Notes: a model not told the origin generated them from the sequence alone. Numbered from the stretch's first letter, positions 24,897-34,407 are shown. The stretch: 44,920 nucleotides of DNA from Phycisphaerae bacterium (GCA_030426385.1 JAUHYI010000034.1:1-44920), one strand, 5' to 3'. Program-made: numbers and translations.

Positions 24897-27212
24897 ATGA
24901 ATTTCAAAACAACGCTGGTGTTATTGATCCTGTTAGCCGCAGCCTGCGGCGCGTATTATTACACGCGTGATAAGCCGTCGACCTATGACCTGGTGCAAAC
25001 TGAAAAAATTGAGAAAATCAACGAGGGACAAAAGCCACTCCACGATCAGGAGATTCAACCCGAATTCATCGCACGCATTGAAATCCAACAGGCCGGCAAG
25101 CGTTTATTGTTTGAGAAACAGGATCACGAATGGTTTCAAATCGAACCACTACGCGTGGCCTTGCAAACATGGCCGGTCAACAATCTGGTCGAGGATATTT
25201 TAAGCCTGCGCTACCACGAAAAATTCATAGCCAACGAAGACGGCATGCCCACGCTTGAGGATGTGCAATTATCACCCAAACCGGTAGCATCGATACGGCT
25301 GTATCAGGTCGACGCATTGGATCGCCCGGTGGTGGCCCTGTCGCTGGGCCGTGCCACGACCATCAACAGTACCCACAGCACCAACGACGGCGGCCTGATG
25401 TATGTCAGACACACCGACGCCCAGGACAAGCAGGTCTATGTTGTCTCCGGGAAAATCATGGCCGAGCTGGTTTCACGTGGCGAAGACGGCTGGCGTCAGA
25501 TGTTGATGAAAACGCCAAGCGTCTCGAGCTTACAATCGATCACACTCGGCCTTGGTTTCGCCCATGATGCCCAGGTTCATGTCACCAAATCGCAAGAGAA
25601 CAAAACCAGTTGGCAATTCGGTGGTGCCATGAAAGGCCGCGTTTCCGAAAAAGCGATTGCGTCATTCATCGATCATCTGGATGGCTTGAAAGTGGTCTCG
25701 TTCGTTGACAACCAACCGGAACGATACGGCACGTATGGCCTGGGCTCAGCATCGCATGAAATCCTGTTGGACTGGGGCGACAAGAAAATTGCTGTCACAC
25801 TCGGCGCAGCCACCGATCTTTTGCGTGACGCGTTTTTTGTGGGTTGGCGTGTGGATGAACAACCCATGACCGTCGTGTCCGTCAGCAAAGAAGACTTTGA
25901 AAAACTCAATGTCAATCCCGAACGTTGGCGCGATCCCTATCTCACATCAGCTGACATCGATCAGATTAAACATATCACTCTCACAAGCAATGACCGTGCC
26001 CATCACTACGATCTAACACGCACTACAGACGAATGGCATTTCAGTGACAAATCAATTGGCTACGCCCCTGACCGCGAAAGTGTGACGGTTGTTTTAGCGG
26101 CGTTGAAATCAGCCCAGGCCGTTTCGTTTATCGATTTGCACGCGGTTTCCGCTAATCCATTTGCCACGCTAACGCTCAATAACGATGAAATACTGACGTT
26201 CCATCACCAGACGCAGACGGCTGACAACCAGGTTGATAAAAACACTACCACCAACAACACGACCAACGCCACGAAAGCGAACAAAGCGCCGTCCGAGACG
26301 CAGGCCAATGTGATAGTCACGCGCAGCGGCGATGCGGTCAGCCGAGTGGTGCCCTATGAATCGATCAAGCCACTACTAACCAGCCCCGCTTCGTTGCGTG
26401 ACCGAACCATCCTCGATCTAGAAGCCTCAGCGGTCAATCGTTTTTACATTCATCAGGCAGGCAAAACCGAACCACTTCTGTTTGAACAACAAGTAAACGA
26501 GACGGCCTCAACAGCGAATGGCCAACCCTGGGCCAATCAATGGCAATTGGCCGGTGCAACCAGTTACGAACGCACGGCACTCAATGAATTGCTGGGCGTG
26601 TTGTTGCCGCTACGTGCCGAATCATGGCTTGATGACAATCATGTCATCGGCCCATCGCGCACCGAAGTGGTGATTGACGCCATTGATGGGAGTCAGGGAT
26701 TTTTAACGATCGACAGTCAAACCGGCGCCGCGATCGTCGAAGGTTTTTCCGGCGTGTTCAAGCTCAGCGATCGCACCTTCGAAGCGATTCACGCGGAATT
26801 CCAAGATCGTACCGTGCTCGCCATCGCGACCGGCGACATCGAACAACTGACCATCCGCCAACTGGCTGGGCCAATGACATTCGAGCCTGACAAACGAGCG
26901 GCAAACGGCCTGACGTTAATCTCGCCTGCGGGTGCTGCGGGGGATATTAATGGCGAGCGTTTTACGGCTATCTTGAAATTGATTGAACGCTTGCGCGTCA
27001 CGCGATACGTCGATGACCTCGGCGATATCGAACTCGACGATTCGCGGCGCGTCGATATCGATGTGACGACGGCTAATGGGTCGCAACGACATTTATCATT
27101 CTGGCCTACCGCGCCGACCAATCCAGGATTCGATCGCGATAGCCAACGCTGGTTCCTGCTGAGCGACGCGATGATGAACACCCTCGAAATGCCACTCCTC
27201 GAAAGCGAATAA
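24897..27212 (+). CDS. DUF4340 domain protein of the ABC/GldG-like operon
   Basis: The protein has 771 residues with an N-terminal membrane anchor (FKTTLVLLILLAAACGAYYY) starting at residue 3. The following region matches the repeated beta-rich DUF4340 layout: IARIEIQQAGKRLLFEKQDHEWFQIEPL, then SIRLYQVDALDRPVVALSLG. A similar block recurs in the second half (about residues 500-560, FYIHQAGKTEPLLFEQ). DUF4340 genes commonly sit next to GldG-like genes. The function is not established; it is probably an extracytoplasmic partner of the transporter. It lies 96 bases after the GldG-like stop. Confidence 0.85.
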   Translation: MNFKTTLVLLILLAAACGAYYYTRDKPSTYDLVQTEKIEKINEGQKPLHDQEIQPEFIARIEIQQAGKRLLFEKQDHEWFQIEPLRVALQTWPVNNLVEDILSLRYHEKFIANEDGMPTLEDVQLSPKPVASIRLYQVDALDRPVVALSLGRATTINSTHSTNDGGLMYVRHTDAQDKQVYVVSGKIMAELVSRGEDGWRQMLMKTPSVSSLQSITLGLGFAHDAQVHVTKSQENKTSWQFGGAMKGRVSEKAIASFIDHLDGLKVVSFVDNQPERYGTYGLGSASHEILLDWGDKKIAVTLGAATDLLRDAFFVGWRVDEQPMTVVSVSKEDFEKLNVNPERWRDPYLTSADIDQIKHITLTSNDRAHHYDLTRTTDEWHFSDKSIGYAPDRESVTVVLAALKSAQAVSFIDLHAVSANPFATLTLNNDEILTFHHQTQTADNQVDKNTTTNNTTNATKANKAPSETQANVIVTRSGDAVSRVVPYESIKPLLTSPASLRDRTILDLEASAVNRFYIHQAGKTEPLLFEQQVNETASTANGQPWANQWQLAGATSYERTALNELLGVLLPLRAESWLDDNHVIGPSRTEVVIDAIDGSQGFLTIDSQTGAAIVEGFSGVFKLSDRTFEAIHAEFQDRTVLAIATGDIEQLTIRQLAGPMTFEPDKRAANGLTLISPAGAAGDINGERFTAILKLIERLRVTRYVDDLGDIELDDSRRVDIDVTTANGSQRHLSFWPTAPTNPGFDRDSQRWFLLSDAMMNTLEMPLLESE

Positions 27213-27252
27213 CCTCCGCCCCCCACTTTTCTTTGGGTTTATATGTATTACG

Positions 27253-27340
27253 ATAAATACTCGCGCGTAGGTTTTTGTTAGCCCCCGGTGAATACCGGGG
27301 GGTTGTGTGAAGGGAAAATTGAGGCCGCGCGAGTTTTTAA
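27253..27340 (+). repeat. Dispersed palindromic element, copy B
   Basis: 88 nt beginning ATAAATACTCGCGCGTAGG, with central GCCCCCGGTGAATACCGGGG, then TTGTGTGAAGGGAAAATTGA, ending CCGCGCGAGTTTTTAA followed by CGGGATGGGTAT. The terminal 15 bp are inverted repeats (TTAAAAACTCGCGCG against the start). It lies between the convergent ends of the DUF4340 gene and purF. Confidence 0.85.
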
Positions 27341-27474
27341 CGGGATGGGTATTACTTGGGTATTGTTTTGGATATTGTGCGCAGCCGCATCACTTGTGAA
27401 CTAAAACGACTGTCCACCGTGATATAAACCTGAACGGTCTGAACAGGTATGCGTAAGATTGATGGCGAGGCGAC

Positions 27475-29004
27475 CTAATCTTTTTGCACGTCGATAAGCA
27501 TGTTTTGATCCGGCTGGGAAATCGGGCCACGTTCGCGACGTGATTTGGCTTCGTCGTTGCGATCGCGATGCAAATCGTCGAGATAGTTTTGATCCACATC
27601 GCCAGTAATGTATTGGCCTGTGAATACCGAACAATCAAATTCCTCAATCGCGGGATTGCCCTCGCGAGCCGCTGCGACCAGATCATCAATATCCTGATAG
27701 ACCAGCCAATCTGCACCGATGCGATCGGCTATCTGTTCCGGTGTCGAATCGTGGGCGATCAATTCACTGACGGTAGGCATGTCGATGCCATACACATTGG
27801 GATAACGCACCGGCGGCGCGGCTGATGCATAGTAAACGCTGCGAGCACCAGCATCGCGTGCCATGTCGATGATCTGATGACAGGTGGTTCCACGTACGAT
27901 CGAATCGTCGACCAGCAACACGTTTTTATCCTTAAATTCCAGATCAATCGCGTTGAGTTTCTGGCGTACACTTTTCTTGCGAATGCTCTGGCCGGGCATG
28001 ATAAACGTTCGGCCGATGTAGCGATTTTTGATAAATCCTTCGCGATACTTCACCCCCAGGCGATTGGCTAATTGCAACGCCGCGGTGCGCCCGGAATCGG
28101 GAATCGGCATCACCACATCGATATCATGCTCGGGCCGCAACCGCATGATTTTTTCAGCGAGCTTTTCACCCATGCGCAATCGCGCTTTGTACACACTGAT
28201 TGAATCGAGAATGGAATCCGGCCTGGCCAAATAGACCTGTTCAAAAATGCACGGCGTGTGGGGATAGCCCTCCGCGCAACGCTGGGTGAATAGTTGGCCG
28301 TCTTCGGTGATGTAAACCGCCTCGCCAGGTTCAACATCGCGAATCAATTCATAGCCCAGCGTGTCAAGCGCCACACTTTCGGACGCGATGGCATATTCAT
28401 CGTGACCGTCGGCAGTAACACGCTTGCCAAAACACAACGGCCTGATGCCGTAAGGATCGCGCACACCGACCAGACCATACCCGGTGACCATGGCCACGAA
28501 CGCATAGGCACCATTGCAGCGTTTATGAACCACTTTGACAGCGGCGAAAATGTCATGCTCTGTCGGATTGAGTTTGTTCAGACAACTCAGCTCGTGGGCA
28601 AACACATTGAGCAGCACTTCCGAATCGCTGGTTGTGTTGATGTGGCGCAGATCGGACCTGAACAGCTCCATCGCCAACTGCGAAGCGTTGGTGAGATTTC
28701 CGTTATGTCCGAGCGCAATACCGTAGGGCGAATTGACAAAAAACGGCTGCGATTCAGTCGCGTCACATGACCCCGCCGTGGGATAACGCACATGGCCGAT
28801 GCCCATATGGCCGCGCAGGTCCTGCATATGCTCCTGAGAGAACACATCACGGACCAGCCCCGGGCCTTTGCGTAAAAAGACACGGCCGTGTTCGGTGGTG
28901 ACGATACCTGCGGCGTCCTGCCCGCGATGCTGTAAGACGGTCAGCGCGTCGTATAACGGCTGATTCACGTTGGATCTGGCAACCATGCCAACAATTCCAC
29001 ACAT
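27475..29004 (-). CDS. purF: Amidophosphoribosyltransferase
   Basis: The protein has 509 residues, starting MCGIVGMV. The conserved Cys2 is the glutaminase nucleophile after Met removal. Other motifs: [33 protein letters not shown] in the glutaminase half, and the PRPP loop [13 protein letters not shown] in the transferase half. It commits PRPP to purine synthesis by making phosphoribosylamine. The four cysteines that bind [4Fe-4S] in the Bacillus-type enzyme are not all present (YPNVYGID and DCSVFTGQY instead of PCxYGID and CxxCFTG), so it resembles the cluster-free type. AGGA lies upstream of the ATG. Confidence 0.95.
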   Translation of the reverse strand: MCGIVGMVARSNVNQPLYDALTVLQHRGQDAAGIVTTEHGRVFLRKGPGLVRDVFSQEHMQDLRGHMGIGHVRYPTAGSCDATESQPFFVNSPYGIALGHNGNLTNASQLAMELFRSDLRHINTTSDSEVLLNVFAHELSCLNKLNPTEHDIFAAVKVVHKRCNGAYAFVAMVTGYGLVGVRDPYGIRPLCFGKRVTADGHDEYAIASESVALDTLGYELIRDVEPGEAVYITEDGQLFTQRCAEGYPHTPCIFEQVYLARPDSILDSISVYKARLRMGEKLAEKIMRLRPEHDIDVVMPIPDSGRTAALQLANRLGVKYREGFIKNRYIGRTFIMPGQSIRKKSVRQKLNAIDLEFKDKNVLLVDDSIVRGTTCHQIIDMARDAGARSVYYASAAPPVRYPNVYGIDMPTVSELIAHDSTPEQIADRIGADWLVYQDIDDLVAAAREGNPAIEEFDCSVFTGQYITGDVDQNYLDDLHRDRNDEAKSRRERGPISQPDQNMLIDVQKD

Positions 29005-29411
29005 CAGTTTTTGTTCCTAAAACGGGAGATGAATTCATTCATAGGTGAAATTGCGTTTGCTTAAATTTCGGTTACGAAGTTACGTCGAAACGGTAACGAC
29101 GCACGCTCGCATGGTCAAGGGCCCGCACCTTTGCATTTGGCTTTGGCGTAACGGCCATCCTATTGAGTCGTATGGATTATAGGGTACGAGCATGGCTTTG
29201 ACGGATGACGCCTGGCCAACCCTCGGAATACAATCCGCATGCCTGTGAAAATGCCCGTCAAACAGCGGGCGTCAAAGCGACCACGTGCGGTGATCGGCCT
29301 GTGTTTGGTTGGGCGTGGACGGGGAAAGTGGGTGAAATGTGGTGGGGAGATTGGGGGTAGTTCGGGGGTAGATTGGTGGGAAATGTGGGGGAGATGTGGG
29401 GGGGGGGGTAA
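29005..29411. other. Intergenic region with G-tracts, no gene seen
   Basis: The first half shows nothing recognisable. From about 29320 to 29408 the plus strand carries repeated G runs (ending in eleven or more G). On the minus strand this is a C-rich, G-poor trailer directly downstream of tRNA-Arg. Short frames here are low complexity and were not called. Confidence 0.5.
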
Positions 29412-29485
29412 TGCGCCCGGGTGGGTTCGAACCACCGACCTGCGCTTTAGGAAAGCGCTGCTCTATCCAACTGAGCTACGAGCGC
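29412..29485 (-). tRNA. tRNA-Arg (anticodon CCT)
   Basis: On the minus strand the acceptor arm GCGCTCG pairs with CGGGCGC. The D arm is AGCTCAGTTGGATAGAGC, the anticodon stem GCGCT/AGCGC encloses TTCCTAA with anticodon CCT (reads AGG), and the T arm is CGGTGGTTCGAACCCACCG. The CCA end is not encoded. Confidence 0.95.
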
Positions 29486-29957
29486 GTCGCATCGAGTACC
29501 ACGACGATTGGAGGACTCTGAGGATATGATAGTTGAATCGAAACCCTCGCAACCCTAACATCAGTCTAAATATATCAACACATGACCGTTTCCCCCACCC
29601 CCCACCCCCCCCACCTTCCCCCCCACACTTTGCCAGCCCACTTTGCCCCCCCACTTTGCCCCCCCATGCCGCCCATGCCCGCCGCTTGCCCACATGCCCT
29701 GCCATGCTCCACGAGTTTCTCCCATGCCTCCACAACCCCCGCGAGAGCCACTGGCTTCAATATTCTCCGCTGTCACCCGGACTGGCGGCTTATATAGCCA
29801 GTCCAGAGCACCAAAAGCGTGGCGATTAACCACGCCAGTTACGCTCGTCCGTACTTGGTCTTAAACTGGATCGCCAACTGACTCGCTAACTGACTCGCTA
29901 ACTGTCTCGCTTTTTGCTCCGCCCAACGGCCTACTGTCTGTGAAATAACTGTTGTCC
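29486..29957. other. Intergenic C-rich low-complexity region before mcsA
   Basis: 29580-29690 is a run of C-rich, Pro-like repeats on the plus strand. Frames through it on both strands are artefacts of composition. A 12-bp tandem repeat (AACTGACTCGCT) occurs three times at 29876-29911, just before mcsA. No gene or RNA was recognised. Confidence 0.5.
29876..29911. repeat. Three-copy 12-bp tandem repeat upstream of mcsA
   Basis: AACTGACTCGCT at 29876-29887 and 29888-29899, and AACTGTCTCGCT at 29900-29911. It lies about 47 bases before the mcsA start, where it could fall in the promoter or leader. Confidence 0.75.
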
Positions 29958-30458
29958 ATGAAACGTAAATGCGACCAATGTGAACGACCGGCCACGACCC
30001 ATTCGGTCGAGATTATCAAAGGGCAAAAAATCGAGAAGCACCTTTGCGATTTACACGCCGCCGAGCAGGGCCTGACGCTTAAGGCCACGCAACAGCCGAT
30101 CAATGAATTGCTCGACAGCCTGGTCAAGATTCACAGCGGCAATGCCACCAAACCAGCCAAGGAACCCGTGTGCGAGCATTGCAACACCAGCTACAAGCAA
30201 TTTCGCGAGCAGAGCCTGCTGGGGTGTCCGGGGTGTTATGCGGCATTTGAAACGCAACTGTCGTCGTTGCTGGAGCGGGCACACGAGGGAGCCACGCATC
30301 ACGTGGGCAAAGCGCCACGCCGTGCGGGCATGAGTGAGCAGCGTCAGCAACAGTTGATGCACCTGCGTAAGCGATTAGGCGAAGCGGTGACGGTTGAGGA
30401 TTACGAATTAGCCGCGCGTTTGCGTGATGAGATTCACAAAGTGGAAAACAATAACTAA
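29958..30458 (+). CDS. mcsA: McsA-like zinc-finger, UVR-motif activator of McsB
   Basis: The protein has 166 residues from ATG 29958 (a TTG at 29952 is also in frame). N-terminal zinc-binding cysteines appear as CDQC and C30, then CEHC and GCPGC in the middle. The C-terminus carries the UvrB/UvrC motif (LRKRLGEAVTVEDYELAARLRDEI). McsA activates the arginine kinase McsB, which marks damaged proteins for Clp proteases or inactivates CtsR. It lies 92 bases upstream of mcsB on the same strand. CtsR and ClpC, the usual partners in Firmicutes, are not in the window. Confidence 0.88.
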   Translation: MKRKCDQCERPATTHSVEIIKGQKIEKHLCDLHAAEQGLTLKATQQPINELLDSLVKIHSGNATKPAKEPVCEHCNTSYKQFREQSLLGCPGCYAAFETQLSSLLERAHEGATHHVGKAPRRAGMSEQRQQQLMHLRKRLGEAVTVEDYELAARLRDEIHKVENNN

Positions 30459-30550
30459 AACCCAATCGATCACGAGTTCGACAATCAAGCAGTCAACCAG
30501 ACAGTCAATTTCAATAATTTCAGTTCAGCGTTTTATACAGAACGGCAATC

Positions 30551-31621
30551 GTGTCAATACATCAACTGACCAATTCAGCAGGCGAATGGCTACGCGGCAA
30601 TGGGCCCCACAGCGATATCGTGATTTCCAGTCGAATACGACTGGCGCGAAATCTGGCGAGCTATCCGTTTGTCAATGCGGCCAATCGTCGCCAACGTTTT
30701 GAAATTCTCAACCGTTGCCACGAACAACTAACCAACGGGCGATTGGGCGATGACGTGCTATGGGTCGATGTGGCGGCGGGAACCGATGAGGATCGGCAAT
30801 TGCTCGTCGAACGGCATCTGATCAGTCGACAGTTTGCCAAAGGCGATACTCAGATAGAAGGCCAGGCCCCGCGAGCGGTAGCAGTCGGCTCAGGCGAAAC
30901 GTTCGCGATCATGGTCAACGAAGAAGACCACCTGCGCGTTCAGGTCATGCGCACCGGCATGCAACTGGCCGAAGCGTTTTCGCAAATCGATCACATCGAT
31001 GACGTGCTCGAGTCGTCGATGGATTTCGCCTATTCCAATCGCTGGGGATATCTAACCGCGTGTCCGACCAATGTGGGCACAGGCATCCGCGTGTCGGTCA
31101 TGTTGCATCTGCCTGCCCTGAAACTCACCGGCGAAATCGAAAAAGTTCGCCGAGCTGCACGCGATATGCATCTGGCGGTACGCGGATTATTCGGCGAAGG
31201 TTCCGAAGCCCTCGGGGATCTCTATCAGGTCTCGAATCAGACCACGCTTGGCCGAAATGAACGCGAAATCCTGGCGGATTTTGAAAGCTCCATCGTGCCC
31301 CAGATCATCAGCTACGAACAACAGGCAAGGCACGCCTTGGTTCGCCAACGCCCTGCGGCCCTCGACGATCGCATCCAGCGAGCATGGGCCATCCTCACCC
31401 ACGCCCGGATGATCACGACCGAGGAAGTGCTGGGACTACTGTCGCAATTACGGTTGGGCGTCAACCTGGGCCGTATTGATAACGTCGGCATTCGCACGAT
31501 CAACGAACTGTTTTTAATGACCCAGCCAGCCCACTTGCAACGCATTACCGGCTGCGAACCAGAACCTGCAGCACGCCGTGAGGCTCGCGCGGATTTAATC
31601 CGCCGCCGCCTCGGCGCCTAA
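30551..31621 (+). CDS. mcsB: Protein arginine kinase McsB
   Basis: The protein has 356 residues from GTG 30551. Phosphagen-kinase motifs are visible: DIVISSRIRLARNL near residue 25, the active-site loop GYLTACPTNVGTGIRVSVML, and SNQTTLGRNEREILADF. It phosphorylates arginine on client proteins using ATP. With McsA just upstream it forms the McsAB unit. It ends in a run of basic residues (ARREARADLIRRRLGA). The stop is followed by a very C-rich tract of about 140 bases. Confidence 0.93.
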   Translation: MSIHQLTNSAGEWLRGNGPHSDIVISSRIRLARNLASYPFVNAANRRQRFEILNRCHEQLTNGRLGDDVLWVDVAAGTDEDRQLLVERHLISRQFAKGDTQIEGQAPRAVAVGSGETFAIMVNEEDHLRVQVMRTGMQLAEAFSQIDHIDDVLESSMDFAYSNRWGYLTACPTNVGTGIRVSVMLHLPALKLTGEIEKVRRAARDMHLAVRGLFGEGSEALGDLYQVSNQTTLGRNEREILADFESSIVPQIISYEQQARHALVRQRPAALDDRIQRAWAILTHARMITTEEVLGLLSQLRLGVNLGRIDNVGIRTINELFLMTQPAHLQRITGCEPEPAARREARADLIRRRLGA

Positions 31622-31955
31622 CCCCCCCACCCCACTCCACTCCACCCCACTCCACTCCACTGCACGCCCCACTTTTCGCCCTCCTCGCTTACCTCCCAAA
31701 ATCCTCCCCTCCCCCCCCCCACACACAACACACTGAACCACTCACGCTCCAACTCACCGCCAGCTATCCCCTACTGTCCGCTCGACTCCTGCATGATTGG
31801 TGCTGATTGGCAATCGAGCCCCACAGTATTTTTTTGAATTGCACGGTTTGACCGAAGGGATTGTGGAATACCGGTTGATTGATTTCAATGCGGGGTGTGG
31901 CGTGTTCTGAATGCTGGCGTTTTATAGTAGAATGCTCGCATAGGAGTCCTATGCT
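31622..31955 (+). promoter_or_regulatory. C-rich G-poor tract, candidate Rho-loading site, then leader of CBS genes
   Basis: 31622-31770 is dominated by C, A and T with almost no G (for example CCCACTCCACTCCACCCC), starting right after the mcsB stop. This matches the known preference of Rho factor for C-rich, unstructured RNA. The rest (to 31955) has no gene. A TAGAAT box near 31929 may serve the CBS genes. Confidence 0.45.
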
Positions 31956-32423
31956 ATGGGTTTACATGAACATATTTTGACCGATCCGGTGATCGAAATG
32001 GAATTGCGCGAGTTGATTCCATGTCGCCCTGACCAAACGGTGGCGACTGCGGTCGATACGATGAAATTATCACGACTTGGTTGCGTGGTTGTGATCGATG
32101 ATGCAGGTAAGCCGATCGGCAAATTTACCGAACGTCATCTGATGAAAATAATTGATCAACCCAAGACGCTCGATGACCCCTTGGAAAAACACATGACACC
32201 TTGCCAGTCGATTGTGAATCAGAATGAACCCGTGCAGAAGTTGATCGACATCATGCGCGACCGCGATTCGCGTTTCGTGTGCGTGGTCGATGATGCAGGC
32301 AAAGCGGTGGCGCTGACCGGAGCCAAGGGTGTGTTGGAATATGTGACGGAACATTTCCCGCGCGTGGTGAAGGTACAGATGATGCAAGGCAAATTATTTT
32401 TCGACCAACGTGAGGGAGCGTAA
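31956..32423 (+). CDS. CBS-domain pair protein 1
   Basis: The protein has 155 residues. The start ATG 31956 follows AGGAG by nine bases; an overlapping ATG at 31951 is out of frame. Two CBS motifs are visible: residues about 20-70 (PDQTVATAVDTMKLSRLGCV, VVIDDAGKPIGKFTERHLM) and 80-140 (VQKLIDIMRDRDSRFVCV, then VDDAGKAVALTGAKGVLEYV). CBS pairs bind adenine nucleotides and act as energy sensors. No effector domain is present, so it probably regulates a partner. The next CBS gene starts two bases after its stop. Confidence 0.88.
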   Translation: MGLHEHILTDPVIEMELRELIPCRPDQTVATAVDTMKLSRLGCVVVIDDAGKPIGKFTERHLMKIIDQPKTLDDPLEKHMTPCQSIVNQNEPVQKLIDIMRDRDSRFVCVVDDAGKAVALTGAKGVLEYVTEHFPRVVKVQMMQGKLFFDQREGA

Positions 32424-32425
32424 AT

Positions 32426-32965
32426 ATGCCCATTCGTAAAACGATCTATAACGATTTTCAAGGCAGCAGCAGTCCGCGCCGCAAACGTCGCGGGGTACAG
32501 CCGGGCGATTTCCAGGATCCCTTGAGCGATTACAGTCCGCCGCAATTCGATGACGATCTGGAACAGGATCTGGCTGAATTAACAATCGCGGATATGGATG
32601 CGTGGCCACCGCTGGTGGTAGCGCCGACCGACAGCATTGAAAATGCCATCAAACGGATGCGCGAGGATGATTTTGGCTGCGTGCTGGTGATTGACAGTGA
32701 AAACAAACTGGTCGGCATCTTTTCCGAGCGTGATGTGCTCAACAAAATTGCCGGCCATTTTGAAGCGACCCGCAAATTGCCGGTGAGCGTGGTGATGACA
32801 CATAATCCCGTGGTGATTTATGACAGCGACCCACCCGCCAAAGCGTTGAACATGATGGCCATCGGCAGCTTTCGTCACCTGGCGGTGTTGGATGCTGACG
32901 ACAAACCCATCGGCATTCTCGGGCCGCGGCGCGTCAATGCGTTTTTGCAAAAATATTTCAGCTAG
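32426..32965 (+). CDS. CBS-domain pair protein 2
   Basis: The protein has 179 residues. It starts two bases after the stop of the preceding CBS gene (translational coupling). An N-terminal 50 residues with basic patch SSPRRKRRGVQPGDF is followed by two CBS motifs (WPPLVVAPTDSIENAIKRMR, VLVIDSENKLVGIFSERDVL and VSVVMTHNPVVIYDSDPPAK, LAVLDADDKPIGILGPRRV). It may form a heterodimer with CBS protein 1. No target gene is adjacent; mcsA/mcsB lie upstream. A copy of the 88-nt element starts 31 bases after the stop. Confidence 0.88.
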   Translation: MPIRKTIYNDFQGSSSPRRKRRGVQPGDFQDPLSDYSPPQFDDDLEQDLAELTIADMDAWPPLVVAPTDSIENAIKRMREDDFGCVLVIDSENKLVGIFSERDVLNKIAGHFEATRKLPVSVVMTHNPVVIYDSDPPAKALNMMAIGSFRHLAVLDADDKPIGILGPRRVNAFLQKYFS

Positions 32966-32995
32966 TGCGACGCGTGCGTTCTATCACGGATTACG

Positions 32996-33082
32996 TTAAA
33001 TACTCGCGCGTAGATTTTATTAGCTCCCGGTGAATACCGGGAGTTTGCGTGAAGGAAAATTTGAGGCCGCGCGAGTTTTTAA
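32996..33082 (+). repeat. Dispersed palindromic element, copy C
   Basis: 87 nt beginning TTAAATACTCGCGCGTAGA, central AGCTCCCGGTGAATACCGGG, then TTTGCGTGAAGGAAAATTTG, ending CCGCGCGAGTTTTTAA followed by TGGGATGGGTAT. It matches copy B at nearly every position and copy A less closely. It lies between the convergent CBS gene and mutY. Confidence 0.85.
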
Positions 33083-33126
33083 TGGGATGGGTATAACACC
33101 ACGTTTGGCCTTGCTGGGCACACACG

Positions 33127-34275
33127 TCACGTACTAAGTATTTCCACCACGCGCCGCTGCGGGTTGGCCAACGGCAAATCATCGAGATCGTCGAGTTTGC
33201 GCCACTGCGTGCTCGTGGTGCTGCGCAGACGGCCGGTGACCGCCTCGACATGCCACAGGTTGAACGTGATCGTGCGATGAGTGGTTTGATGGCGGAAGGT
33301 TTGACGTGGGGTGATTTGCGAGGCGCGCAGGCCGTGCTGCCGCAAGAGCCAATCGGCCAGTTGGGCGTCATCCGTTTTCACGGGCAAATCTTCCGTGGTG
33401 GGCATTTGCCACATGTTGGACCACAGGCCGACTGCGGGCCGCTGGGTGAACAGCCATTTGCCGCGCCGGTTGACTGCCACGATGTGATGGGTGACGGATT
33501 TGGGATCGCGTCTTGGCTGGGTGACGGGAAACCGCTGCGGATCATCGTGTTTGAGCGCCGCACAATCATCGCCCGTGGCCATGGGACACATCAAGCACTG
33601 CGGCGATTTGGCCAGGCACAGGGTGGCGCCCAATTCCATCAAGGCCTGATTGAAATCACCGGGGCGATTCGGCGGGACTATTTTTTCAGCCATCGCCCAG
33701 ATATGTTTCTGCCCCGCTGTCGCATCGACGGGTTGATCGTAGGCATCCCACCGCGCCAGGACCCGAGCGACGTTGCCATCGACCAGTGGCTCGGACTTGC
33801 CGAACGCAATGGATGCGATTGCCCCGGCGGTGTACCGACCGACGCCGGGCAGTTCTCGCAATGTCGCCACATCGTCGGGGATTTGCCCATCGAATCGCTC
33901 GACAATCATGCGGGCTGCCGCGTGCAGGTTCCGGGCACGGCGGTAATAGCCCAGGCCTTGCCACTGGCGTAAGACGGTCTGTTCATCGGCATCGGCCAAG
34001 GCTTGCAAAGTAGGAAACGCTTCAATGAACCGTTCGAAATACGCGATGACCGTGGCGACCTGCGTCTGTTGCAGCATGGCCTCGCTGACGAGCACGTGGT
34101 ACGGCTGCGGATGCGTGGGCTGGCCGTTGACGCGCCAAGGCAAGTCTCGACGGTTGGCGTCATACCATGCCAGCAATTTCGTGACGCGGCGGTCCGTGGT
34201 GGGTGACGCGCGAGAAGACCGGGGGGCAGACTTGCTGGAAGACTTGGGTGAAGACTTGGAAGGAACGCGATTCAT
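33127..34275 (-). CDS. mutY: A/G-specific adenine glycosylase
   Basis: The protein has 382 residues. After a Ser/Lys/Pro-rich head, the DNA glycosylase domain starts at WYDANRRDLPWRVNG. The helix-hairpin-helix and catalytic Asp region is LRELPGVGRYTAGAIASIAF, then VDGNVARVLAR. Four cysteines in CLAKSPQCLMCPMATGDDC bind [4Fe-4S], although the last spacing is seven residues rather than the usual five. The C-terminal NUDIX-like domain recognises 8-oxoG. MutY removes adenine mispaired with 8-oxoguanine. It is divergent from the TSCPD gene, with only 132 bases between starts. Confidence 0.93.
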   Translation of the reverse strand: MNRVPSKSSPKSSSKSAPRSSRASPTTDRRVTKLLAWYDANRRDLPWRVNGQPTHPQPYHVLVSEAMLQQTQVATVIAYFERFIEAFPTLQALADADEQTVLRQWQGLGYYRRARNLHAAARMIVERFDGQIPDDVATLRELPGVGRYTAGAIASIAFGKSEPLVDGNVARVLARWDAYDQPVDATAGQKHIWAMAEKIVPPNRPGDFNQALMELGATLCLAKSPQCLMCPMATGDDCAALKHDDPQRFPVTQPRRDPKSVTHHIVAVNRRGKWLFTQRPAVGLWSNMWQMPTTEDLPVKTDDAQLADWLLRQHGLRASQITPRQTFRHQTTHRTITFNLWHVEAVTGRLRSTTSTQWRKLDDLDDLPLANPQRRVVEILST

Positions 34276-34407
34276 GCGGGTAGTTTACGGGAGAAATCAA
34301 CGGCACTGGCGAACTTTGCAGGACGCCGGCCCGATTGGCCGATAACCCAACGGTTGCGATCTCGCTATTTCCTGTAATCTAATCGCCCACGAGTTTATCA
34401 AGAGCTT

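Noticed and set aside
29533..29864. Several overlapping frames on both strands
   Set aside because: They are translations of a C-rich low-complexity tract (poly-Pro/His or poly-Gly/Trp) and have no ribosome-binding site.
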